Shown here piece by piece: positions 5,998-11,740 of a DNA stretch of 13,290 bases. Every line of letters starts with the position of its first letter. Within the stretch, counting starts at the first letter, position 1. Under the pieces are notes generated by a model. The model searched no databases and had not been told where the DNA came from. It saw only the letters and a list, made by a program, of their open reading frames with translations. Origin of the DNA: JBEIUL01 sp044356865 (GTDB lineage: Bacteria > Planctomycetota > Phycisphaerae > Phycisphaerales > SM1A02); contig JBIKVN010000070.1 of NCBI GenBank assembly GCA_044356865.1, positions 1 to 13,290 on the forward strand. Direction: 5' to 3'. The translations under genes were made by a program, and so were the position numbers.

Positions 5998-6237
5998 ATG
6001 TCCGACCCGGACGATCTCGACCCTCTCGACGGCGGCGAATGGACGGACTGGTACCGCCTCTCGCCGATCGAACGCTGGCTCGAGAGCGAGCGGCTCTGGG
6101 TCGCCTACCTCGAGTGCGGAGGATCGCTTGATCCCGAACCCGATTCGCAAAGTCCTTTCTTCGATCCGGACGCACCAGGTGCAAGCGCTCCTGATGGGCG
6201 GTCAGGCGTGCGTCTTCTACGGCGGAGCGGAGTTTAG
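5998..6237 (+). CDS. Small SPxER protein, partner of nucleotidyltransferase 2
   Basis: This 79-residue acidic, soluble protein has the core DWYRLSPIERWLESERLW (W18, S22-P23-x-E25-R26), then GGSLDPEPDSQSPFFD (41-56) and a basic end VRLLRRSGV. From memory, similar GGSLDPEPD...QSPFFD...RRSGV small proteins precede nucleotidyltransferases in planctomycetes. It shares only the W-x3-SPxER core with the small protein at 3321-3539, but plays the same part in the same gene arrangement. The ATG at 5998 lies 23 bases after the nadD stop. The last 110 bases overlap the nucleotidyltransferase gene in the +1 frame. Because GGSLDPEPD and RRSGV are both in the overlap and look conserved, the overlap is real rather than a wrong start. 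Confidence 0.75.
   Translation: MSDPDDLDPLDGGEWTDWYRLSPIERWLESERLWVAYLECGGSLDPEPDSQSPFFDPDAPGASAPDGRSGVRLLRRSGV
6118..6122 (+). promoter_or_regulatory. Ribosome binding site GGAGG that sets a TTG start
   Basis: The sequence reads GGAGG-ATCGC-TTG, placing a strong site five bases before the TTG at 6128. It sits in the Gly-Gly codons of the small gene and decides the start of nucleotidyltransferase 2. Confidence 0.7.
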
Positions 6238-6874
6238 TCGCGACACCGACCTCGCTCTCCTCGCCGAACCGACGAACCTCGAGCGGCTCATGGCGGCCCT
6301 CGCGGACCTCGGGGCCACCCCGATCGCGGTCCCGCCGCTCTCGATCGAGGCGCTCGAGCGCGGGCACGCGGTGCACTTCCGCTGCGGACATCCCGACGTC
6401 GATCGCATGCGAATCGACCTCATGAGCCGCATGCGGGGCGTGGACCGTTTCGAGGCGCTCTGGGAACGCCGCACCACGGCCGAGTTTCCCGACGGGTTCC
6501 GGGCGGAACTGCTGTCGCTTCCCGACCTCGTCCTTGCAAAGAAGACGCAGCGGGACAAGGACTGGCCGATGATCCGCCGCCTCGTCGAGGCCCATCTCGT
6601 CGCGCATCGCGACGAACCGACACCCGCACGCCTCGCGTTCTGGTTCGCCGAGCTGCGGACCGCCTCGATGCTGGTCGAGCTCGCGGGACGCCGGCCCGAC
6701 GCACGACGGCTCGCGACGCCGTCCCGTCCGCTGCTCGCCCTGGCCGAACCAGGCCGCGAGCCGGAACTGGCCGAGGCGCTCCTGTCGGAAGAGCGGCTCG
6801 AGCGGGAGCGCGACCGGGCGTACTGGGAACCTCTGAAGGCCGAGTTGGGCCGTTGGCGGGCCGATCGCCGCTGA
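6128..6874 (+). CDS. Nucleotidyltransferase-fold protein, module 2
   Basis: This 248-residue protein has the pol-beta nucleotidyltransferase motifs: LLMGGQACVFYGG (G24-G25), DTD (D39, D41) in SRDTDLALL, a third acidic residue D97 in MRIDLM, and the LPDLVLAKKTQRDKDWPMIRRLVE segment (131-154), which matches the KxxxxRxKD region of the family. Residues 155-248 are a charged helical tail absent from the 157-residue copy at 2909-3382. Aligned from GG to DxD, the two copies have identical spacing but little other identity. The start is TTG, supported by GGAGG five bases before it; no ATG gives a full domain. It overlaps the small gene by 110 bases. It could be a toxin, an antitoxin of MNT type, or a non-TA modifying enzyme; the sequence does not decide. 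Confidence 0.82.
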   Translation: MIPNPIRKVLSSIRTHQVQALLMGGQACVFYGGAEFSRDTDLALLAEPTNLERLMAALADLGATPIAVPPLSIEALERGHAVHFRCGHPDVDRMRIDLMSRMRGVDRFEALWERRTTAEFPDGFRAELLSLPDLVLAKKTQRDKDWPMIRRLVEAHLVAHRDEPTPARLAFWFAELRTASMLVELAGRRPDARRLATPSRPLLALAEPGREPELAEALLSEERLERERDRAYWEPLKAELGRWRADRR

Positions 6875-6884
6875 CGGCTCCGGG

Positions 6885-6890
6885 TACCCT
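6885..6890 (+). promoter_or_regulatory. Candidate -10 element TACCCT before the GYF_2-CD225 gene
   Basis: TACCCT lies 11 bases before the ATG at 6902, with pyrimidine-rich sequence between and no ribosome site. It is the same hexamer as at 5986-5991. Confidence 0.35.
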
Positions 6891-6901
6891 TCCCGTTTCC
6901 G

Positions 6902-7420
6902 ATGGCCGTCTCACCCAACGATCGCTACCTCATCCGCCGCGACGGCAAGGACTACGGCCCCTACGACGGGGCGACGCTGTCGCGGTACGTCGCGGAAGGC
7001 TCGATCGACGGCGACGACCTCGTGCGGCCCGAGTCGGACGCGACCTGGACGACGATCGCCGAGCTCATGCCGGCGACCGCGAAGCCGCCGCCGGTTCCGC
7101 CGGTCCCGCCCGGGCCCGGCCGTCCTGCCGCACCCCCCGTCCAGCCGGTTCCCGTCACGTCCGGGCTGCCGCCGGTTTCCTATGTCGGCGGCGTGCTGGT
7201 GACGATCTTCTGCTGCCAGATCACCGGGGCGATCGCCCTCGTCTTCGCCGGCCTCGCGAACACCGCGGCGGCCCGCGGCGACGCGGTCGAGTACGCATCG
7301 AACAAGTCCCAGGCGACCGCCTGGCTCTGGGTCAGCGTGGCCGTCGGCCTCGTCGTCTGCATCGGATACGGCGTCCTGCACTTCACGATGGCCGCGGCGA
7401 TCCGGGGAGCGGGCCCCTGA
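6902..7420 (+). CDS. GYF_2 domain-CD225/dispanin membrane protein
   Basis: In this 172-residue protein, residues 8-55 are a GYF_2 domain (YLIRRDGKDYGPYDGATLSRYVAEG, then DDLVRPESDATWTTIAEL). Residues 60-90 are a Pro-rich linker. Residues 93-162 are a CD225/dispanin (IFITM-like) region: a first hydrophobic segment with the TIFCCQITGAIALVFAG motif (C104-C105), a loop with NTAAARGD and ASNKSQATAW, and a second segment WLWVSVAVGLVVCIGYGVL. GYF_2 domains are thought to bind peptides, and CD225 proteins sit in membranes; the bacterial function is unknown. No Shine-Dalgarno is present. A GC palindrome (7412-7426) has the TGA stop as its loop. Confidence 0.85.
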   Translation: MAVSPNDRYLIRRDGKDYGPYDGATLSRYVAEGSIDGDDLVRPESDATWTTIAELMPATAKPPPVPPVPPGPGRPAAPPVQPVPVTSGLPPVSYVGGVLVTIFCCQITGAIALVFAGLANTAAARGDAVEYASNKSQATAWLWVSVAVGLVVCIGYGVLHFTMAAAIRGAGP

Positions 7421-7426
7421 GGGGCC
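7412..7426 (+). terminator. GC hairpin with the stop codon in its loop, possible terminator
   Basis: GGCCCC (7412-7417) pairs with GGGGCC (7421-7426), with the TGA stop of the GYF_2-CD225 gene as the three-base loop. No U-tract follows. An alternative hairpin (AGGGG 7420-7424 with CCCCT 7437-7441) competes with it. Confidence 0.3.
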
Positions 7427-7447
7427 TGTCGCAAGACCCCTGAGACC

Positions 7448-7453
7448 TATCAT
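7448..7453 (+). promoter_or_regulatory. Candidate -10 element TATCAT before rimO
   Basis: TATCAT lies 12 bases before the ATG at 7466. The bases between are C-rich and contain no ribosome site, as at the other candidate short-leader starts here. Confidence 0.35.
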
Positions 7454-7465
7454 CCCGGCCCTCCC

Positions 7466-9019
7466 ATGAGCGACTCCCCCTCCGGAACCGGCGCGGTCGA
7501 ACGCGTGGCCTTCGTCAGCCTCGGCTGCCCGAAGAACCTCGTCGACAGCGAGAAGATGCTCGGCACGCTGCGGGGCGCGGGGCTGACGCTGGTCCCGGAA
7601 GACGGCGAGCCCGACGCGATCGTGATCAACACCTGCGGCTTCCTCGAGGCGAGCAAGGACGAGTCGCTCGGCGTCATCAAGGACGCGATCGCCCGCAAGG
7701 AAGCCGGCGAGCTGAAGCGGGTGGTCGTCGCCGGCTGCCTCGTGCAGCGGCACCGGGCGAAGATGCTGGAGTGGGCCCCCGGCATCGACGCGATGATCGG
7801 CGTCTTCGATCGCGACCACGTGCTCGACGCGGTGCGCGGCGCCCCGGCCGAACGCGAGGCGCCCGGCACGGACGGCCCCCGCTACTGGATCGCCGGCAAC
7901 GCCCTGCAAGCCGCGAAGGAACGCGGCCGCGACACGGTCGGCCTCACCGTGCACGGCAAGGACGGCCAGGGCATCGGCTACTTCGAGGGCGACGCGAACC
8001 GTTTCCGCCTGACGCCGCGGCACTGGGCGTACCTCCGCGTGAGCGAGGGGTGCAACCAGCGGTGCGCGTTCTGCACGATCCCGTCGATCCGCGGCAAGAT
8101 GCGCTCGAAGCCGCTCGACGAGATCGTGGCCGAGGCCCGCGGGCTGCTCGCCGACGGGGCGTTCGAGCTCAACTTGATCGGGCAGGACACGACCTCGTTC
8201 GGCATGGACATCGGCTACGCGGGGGGGCTCGAGGGGATGCTCGAGTCGCTCGACGCCGCGGTCCGCGACCACGGCGACGGCTGGCTGCGGCTCATGTACG
8301 CCTACCCGTCGACCTTCACCGACTCGATGATCGACTGCCTCGGTCGCCTCGAAAGCGTCGTGAAGTACCTCGACATCCCGCTGCAGCACGCGAGCGACCG
8401 GATGCTCAAGCTCATGCGGCGGAACGTGACGGCGAAGCAACAGCGCGAGCTGCTCGAGAAGCTGCGCGAGCGCATCCCCGGCATGGCGATCCGCACCACC
8501 TTCATCACCGGCTTCCCCGGCGAGACCGACGAGGATCATGAAGCGCTGGTCGAGCTCGTCCGCGAGTTCGGCTTCGACATGATGGGCGTGTTCAGGTACT
8601 CGCGCGAGGACGGCACGCCCGCGGGCACCATGGACGAGGATCCCGAGCTGCATGTGCCCGACGAGGTGAAGCTCGAGCGCGAGCGTGAGCTCATGCTGGC
8701 CCAGCAGGAGGTCGCCTTCGGCAACGCCGAATACCTGGCCGAGCGGAAGTGCCAGTTCGACGTGCTCATCGACGGCCCGGCCGCCGGCGGCACGGTCGGG
8801 CGGGCGACGACCGGCGTGTCGAAGGGCGGTTCGCTGCACGTCGGCCGTGCGTACTTCCAGGCCCCGCAGATCGACTCGCTGACCTATGTCCAGAGCTCGA
8901 CGCCCCTCGCGGCGGGCGAACTCGTGCGGTGCACGGTCGTCGCGAGCGACGGGTACGACCTCATCGCCCAGCCCACCGAGGACGTGGGCCGGGCGGTGCG
9001 GCTGAATGTCGTGAAGTGA
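7466..9019 (+). CDS. rimO: Ribosomal protein S12 methylthiotransferase RimO
   Basis: This 517-residue radical-SAM enzyme methylthiolates an Asp of ribosomal protein S12. The N-terminal MTTase domain carries the three cluster cysteines C21 (SLGCPKNLVDSE), C57 (NTCGFL) and C91 (AGCLVQR). The radical-SAM cluster is C196-xxx-C200-xx-C203 in SEGCNQRCAFCTIPSIRGK. Other marks are LIGQDTTSFG, YPSTF, DIPLQHAS and TTFITGFPGETDEDH, and a TRAM domain from about 423 to the end. SLGCPKNLVDSE and CTIPSIRG identify RimO rather than MiaB. It is about 75 residues longer than the roughly 440-residue norm; about 37 of these are an insertion between C91 and C196 (region 128-188, with GLTVHGKDGQGIGYFEG), the rest are in the termini and C-terminal part. 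Confidence 0.96.
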   Translation: MSDSPSGTGAVERVAFVSLGCPKNLVDSEKMLGTLRGAGLTLVPEDGEPDAIVINTCGFLEASKDESLGVIKDAIARKEAGELKRVVVAGCLVQRHRAKMLEWAPGIDAMIGVFDRDHVLDAVRGAPAEREAPGTDGPRYWIAGNALQAAKERGRDTVGLTVHGKDGQGIGYFEGDANRFRLTPRHWAYLRVSEGCNQRCAFCTIPSIRGKMRSKPLDEIVAEARGLLADGAFELNLIGQDTTSFGMDIGYAGGLEGMLESLDAAVRDHGDGWLRLMYAYPSTFTDSMIDCLGRLESVVKYLDIPLQHASDRMLKLMRRNVTAKQQRELLEKLRERIPGMAIRTTFITGFPGETDEDHEALVELVREFGFDMMGVFRYSREDGTPAGTMDEDPELHVPDEVKLERERELMLAQQEVAFGNAEYLAERKCQFDVLIDGPAAGGTVGRATTGVSKGGSLHVGRAYFQAPQIDSLTYVQSSTPLAAGELVRCTVVASDGYDLIAQPTEDVGRAVRLNVVK

Positions 9020-9021
9020 AC

Positions 9022-9062
9022 GGGACGGCGCGGGGAATCCCGGCGTTTCCCGCTTCCGTCCC
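9022..9062 (+). terminator. Strong hairpin just after rimO, probable terminator
   Basis: GGGACGG (9022-9028) pairs with CCGTCCC (9056-9062). Inside it GCGGGGAA (9030-9037) pairs with TTTCCCGC (9046-9053) with one G-U pair; the loop is TCCCGGCG. The 15 pairs begin two bases after the rimO stop. There is no U-tract, so termination by structure alone is inference. Confidence 0.5.
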
Positions 9063-9075
9063 CCGCCTCGCTCCG

Positions 9076-9081
9076 TATGCT
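9076..9081 (+). promoter_or_regulatory. Candidate -10 element TATGCT overlapping the first possible start
   Basis: TATGCT includes the ATG at 9077 and lies 10 bases before a second in-frame ATG at 9092. If it is a -10, the real start of the downstream gene is 9092. Confidence 0.35.
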
Positions 9082-9880
9082 GATCGCCGCCATGATCGCC
9101 TCGACGCTGGTTGTCCTCACGCTCGGTTGCCTGCTTTCCGCCACGCCGCAAGCTGTCGACCCGCCCTCCGGCGCGAACCCGCCGCGCCCGAAGGTCACGC
9201 TTCCGCCGCTCGACCCGCGACCCCGCAACCTCACCACGCTCCAGATGGATCCCGAGCGGCCCGAGCCGATCGTCGCGTGGTGGTCGAACGGCACGCAGAC
9301 GCTTGAGCTGCGCGAGGACGGTTCCTACCGGCTGTGGAAGACCGCCGGGCGCCACCGCGAGCCCGACGAGGTCGGCCGCTGGGACCGGCAGAACCACGCG
9401 TCCTTCTGGCTCGAGCCGTACACCCGTCGCAAGGAAGAACGGGCCCGCTGCTCGCTCTCGATCGTCGAGGGCGAGGTGGTGACCTCGCTTCGGACCTTCC
9501 CGTCGCTCGTGCGGCTCGAGGGGCCGCCGGTCGGGCCGGAAGAGGCGCTCCTCGGCCTCTGGGTCGGCGACGGCGGCAGCCTCGAGGTGCGCGAGGACGG
9601 CCGCTACCGGTTCGTCGCGCCGCGGGCCGACGGTGCGCCGGTCGCGATCACGGGCCACGACGGGACCTGGCGGCTCGAGGGCGAGCGGCTGGTGCTTTCC
9701 CCCCGCAGCCCGTCGGTCGCGGCGGTCTCGCTCGAGGTCGTCGCGGCGAAGCCCGACCCGACGCGATCGGGCCCGCCCGCCGCGCCGACGCTGCGTTCGG
9801 TCGAAGGCACGCTCGCGAAGGTCGAGCCGAAGGCGGCTAATCCGCCGCCGCCGCCCGCGGCGGGGGACGCAGCCCGCTGA
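9077..9880 (+). CDS. Exported protein with two lipocalin-like/beta repeats, function unknown
   Basis: This 267-residue protein is not matched to a named family. The N-terminus is a short hydrophobic signal (MIASTLVVLTLGCLLSATPQA). C18 is in LTLGC, only a poor lipobox because the -3 residue is Thr. A Pro-rich stretch (28-64) follows. Two similar beta-rich segments share LExREDGxYR: residues 76-112 (LELREDGSYRLWK, GRWDRQNHASFWLEP) and 168-207 (LEVREDGRYRFVA, GTWRLEGERLVLSP). This points to an internal duplication, as in small lipocalin-like or META-like barrels. The tail is Pro/Ala-rich and overlaps the convergent DUF2752 gene by 44 bases. The start could instead be ATG 9092 (262 residues), favoured by the TATGCT box. 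Confidence 0.65.
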   Translation: MLIAAMIASTLVVLTLGCLLSATPQAVDPPSGANPPRPKVTLPPLDPRPRNLTTLQMDPERPEPIVAWWSNGTQTLELREDGSYRLWKTAGRHREPDEVGRWDRQNHASFWLEPYTRRKEERARCSLSIVEGEVVTSLRTFPSLVRLEGPPVGPEEALLGLWVGDGGSLEVREDGRYRFVAPRADGAPVAITGHDGTWRLEGERLVLSPRSPSVAAVSLEVVAAKPDPTRSGPPAAPTLRSVEGTLAKVEPKAANPPPPPAAGDAAR

Positions 9881-10340
9881 AGCTCTCGCCCGGCAGGTTG
9901 CGGGCGACGGTCCAGCCGAGCAGCACGATCACGAGGCCGAGCCCGAGCCGGGCCGAGGCCCGCGGCGGCAGCGGGCTGCGCGGCCAGCGACCGCGCCACG
10001 CGGCGATCGCGAGCGAGCCCGCCCCCACCGCCGCGAACGGCACGCCGACCAGCACCAGCATCGGGTTGTGCCGCCACGCCGCCGCGAGGTCGCCCTGCAG
10101 CAGGAAGTGCACCGCCCGCGTCGAGCCGCAGCCGGCGCAGGCGAAGCCGAGCGAGGCCGACGGGCACGGCGGCAGGAACGCGAACCCGGACGGGTGGTGG
10201 CGGGCGAGCGTGGCGACGACCGCGGTCGCGGCCAGCAGCCCGCCGAGGGCCGCACCGCGGACCGTCCACGAGCCGGCCTTCGCGGCGGACGACCGGGGCG
10301 GCGGTGGCAGCGGTGGCGGAAGTGCCGGCGAGGTCGTCAC
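9837..10340 (-). CDS. DUF2752 family membrane protein
   Basis: This protein of about 167 residues has the DUF2752 signature HHPSGFAFLPPCP...GFACAGCGSTRAVHFLLQGDLAAAWRHNPM (48-94; Cys 59, 68 and 71). Transmembrane segments lie at about 26-46, 95-115 and 130-149. The family has no established function. The GTG start at 10340 is chosen because further upstream the frame enters the antisense of fpg and because TACGAT lies exactly six bases before it. It is divergent from fpg (66-base gap) and convergent with the exported-protein gene (44-base tail-to-tail overlap). The N-terminus is Pro-rich (SPALPPPLPPPPRSS). Confidence 0.82.
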   Translation of the reverse strand: MTTSPALPPPLPPPPRSSAAKAGSWTVRGAALGGLLAATAVVATLARHHPSGFAFLPPCPSASLGFACAGCGSTRAVHFLLQGDLAAAWRHNPMLVLVGVPFAAVGAGSLAIAAWRGRWPRSPLPPRASARLGLGLVIVLLGWTVARNLPGESFSGLRPPPRAAAAD

Positions 10341-10346
10341 CGCCGC

Positions 10347-10352
10347 ATCGTA
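10347..10352 (-). promoter_or_regulatory. Candidate -10 element TACGAT, leaderless start of the DUF2752 gene
   Basis: The minus strand reads TACGAT-GCGGCG-GTG, six bases before the start at 10340. It lies in the divergent gap with fpg. Confidence 0.45.
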
Positions 10353-10406
10353 CGGGCGTCGCGGCCCGAATCCCGCCGCGGGCGGCCCGCGAAACCCCCG
10401 CTTCCC

Positions 10407-11219
10407 ATGCCCGAACTTCCCGAGGTCGAACGCGGCCGCCTCGTGCTCGAGGCCATGACCCGCGGCCGCCGCATCGAGGCGGTGGCGTGCGCCACCGACC
10501 GAATCGTCTTCGACCGCCAGTCGCCGCTCGCGGTGAAGCGGGCGCTCACCGGCCGCCGCGCCGTCGCCGCGTGCCGCCGCGGCAAGCACCTCTGGCTCGA
10601 GCTCGACCGGCCGCCCTTCCCCTGCTTCCACTTCGGGATGACCGGTTCGTTCCAAGGTTACCGCCTCGAGTCGGAGCGGCCGCGATTCTGGAAGATCGAG
10701 ATCACGCTTGACCATGGCCTGCGTCTCGCGATGACCGACGCCCGGCGCTTCGGCCGCATCCGGCTCGCCCGCGACCCGCTCGCCGAAGAGCCGATCCGCT
10801 CGCTCGGATTCGACCCGTACCTCGACCTGCCGGGCCCGGCCGGGTTCGTGCGGCTCTGCCGCGGAAGGACCGTCACCGCGAAGGGCCTCCTGCTCGACCA
10901 GTCGTTCGCGGCCGGCGTCGGCAACTGGATCGCCGACGAGATCCTCTACCAGGCCGGCATCGACCCGCGGGCCCGCGTGGCCGACCTTTCCGACGCCGAA
11001 CTGAAGTCGATGCGGACGCGGATGAAGTCCATCATTGGCCTCGCGGTGCGCGAGAAGTCGCAGTCATCGCGCTATCCGCGCTCGTGGCTCTTCCACCACC
11101 GCTGGGGCAAGTCGAAGGACGCGGTCGACGCCCGCGGGGAGACGATCGAGTTCGCGACCGTCGCGGGCCGGACCACCGCGTTCGTGCCGGCGCGGCAGCG
11201 GATCGGCGCGAGGGGCTGA
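10407..11219 (+). CDS. mutM: Formamidopyrimidine-DNA glycosylase with zincless finger
   Basis: This 270-residue base-excision repair enzyme (Fpg/Nei family) removes oxidised purines such as 8-oxoguanine and cuts the abasic site. It has the N-terminal PELPEVE with catalytic Pro2 and Glu3, the beta-elimination Lys60 (RRGKHLWLEL), FHFGMTGSF (intercalating Met78), DARRFGR (111-117) and the helix-two-turn-helix LDQSFAAGVGNWIADEILYQAGIDP (163-187, Asn173). The normal C-terminal CxxC...CxxC zinc finger is missing. In its place is SWLFHHRWG...DARGETIEFATVAGRTTAFVPARQ (226-264), which resembles the zincless finger of plant and fungal Fpg and of NEIL1, with Arg255 in the position of the finger arginine. 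The protein is full length, so this is a variant, not a truncation. The start gives the required Met-Pro-Glu. Confidence 0.94.
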   Translation: MPELPEVERGRLVLEAMTRGRRIEAVACATDRIVFDRQSPLAVKRALTGRRAVAACRRGKHLWLELDRPPFPCFHFGMTGSFQGYRLESERPRFWKIEITLDHGLRLAMTDARRFGRIRLARDPLAEEPIRSLGFDPYLDLPGPAGFVRLCRGRTVTAKGLLLDQSFAAGVGNWIADEILYQAGIDPRARVADLSDAELKSMRTRMKSIIGLAVREKSQSSRYPRSWLFHHRWGKSKDAVDARGETIEFATVAGRTTAFVPARQRIGARG

Positions 11220-11224
11220 CGGCG

Positions 11225-11701
11225 ATGGCCCCGCCCCCGACCCCGACCCCGACCTGGGCCTCGACCTGGTGGCCGCGCTTCCACGACCCGGCGTGGCGGC
11301 CGCTTCCACGCGAGCTGCTGGCGACCCACTGGGAGGCGAACCTCGCGATGCTCCGCTCGCCCGCGGCGGTCGGCGGCTTCCTCGCGATCGCGTTCCTGCC
11401 GCTGGTCGGGCTGCTCGCGGCCTGGTGGTGGCTCGGGTTCCTCGACGCCGAGGACCCGGCCCTCGCCCGCGGGGCGGCCACGGTGGGCATCCTGCTCGCC
11501 ACGCTCGTGCCGTTTGCGATCGTCCAGCACCTGGCGTTCGTGCAGGCGATGAACCTGACCTACGGCCCGTTCGTGCGAAGGGCGATCGACCGCCGCGGCA
11601 CGCCCACCTGCCTGCGGTGCGGGCAGCTGCTCGGGCCCGATCCGGGACCGGCCTGCCCGGAATGCGGCCAGCCCCGCGAAACCCGTCGGGGTTTGGGCTA
11701 A
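11225..11701 (+). CDS. Small membrane protein with C-terminal zinc ribbon
   Basis: I do not recognise a named family for this 158-residue protein. It has a Pro/Thr- and Trp-rich start, two hydrophobic segments (48-72 and 84-106), and a C-terminal CLRCGQLLGPDPGPACPECGQ (129-149) with CxxC-x11-CxxC spacing typical of a zinc ribbon. Such ribbons are common at one end of planctomycete membrane proteins. It begins five bases after the fpg stop, with GAGGGG upstream, so it is probably in the fpg operon. An earlier in-frame ATG inside fpg is less likely, since it would add 47 residues of antipattern sequence. Confidence 0.72.
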   Translation: MAPPPTPTPTWASTWWPRFHDPAWRPLPRELLATHWEANLAMLRSPAAVGGFLAIAFLPLVGLLAAWWWLGFLDAEDPALARGAATVGILLATLVPFAIVQHLAFVQAMNLTYGPFVRRAIDRRGTPTCLRCGQLLGPDPGPACPECGQPRETRRGLG

Positions 11702-11740
11702 CATGCAGTTCTCGCGGCGTCCGGTCGCGAACGAATCCCC

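Noticed and set aside
9077..9140. Lipoprotein signal (LTLGC) in the exported protein
   Set aside because: The -3 residue is Thr and there is no basic N-terminus, so lipidation is not supported. An ordinary signal peptide is as likely.
11600..11680. The zinc ribbon after fpg as a detached Fpg zinc finger
   Set aside because: The ribbon is on a separate membrane protein, and the Fpg already has its own zincless finger, so adjacency is probably chance.
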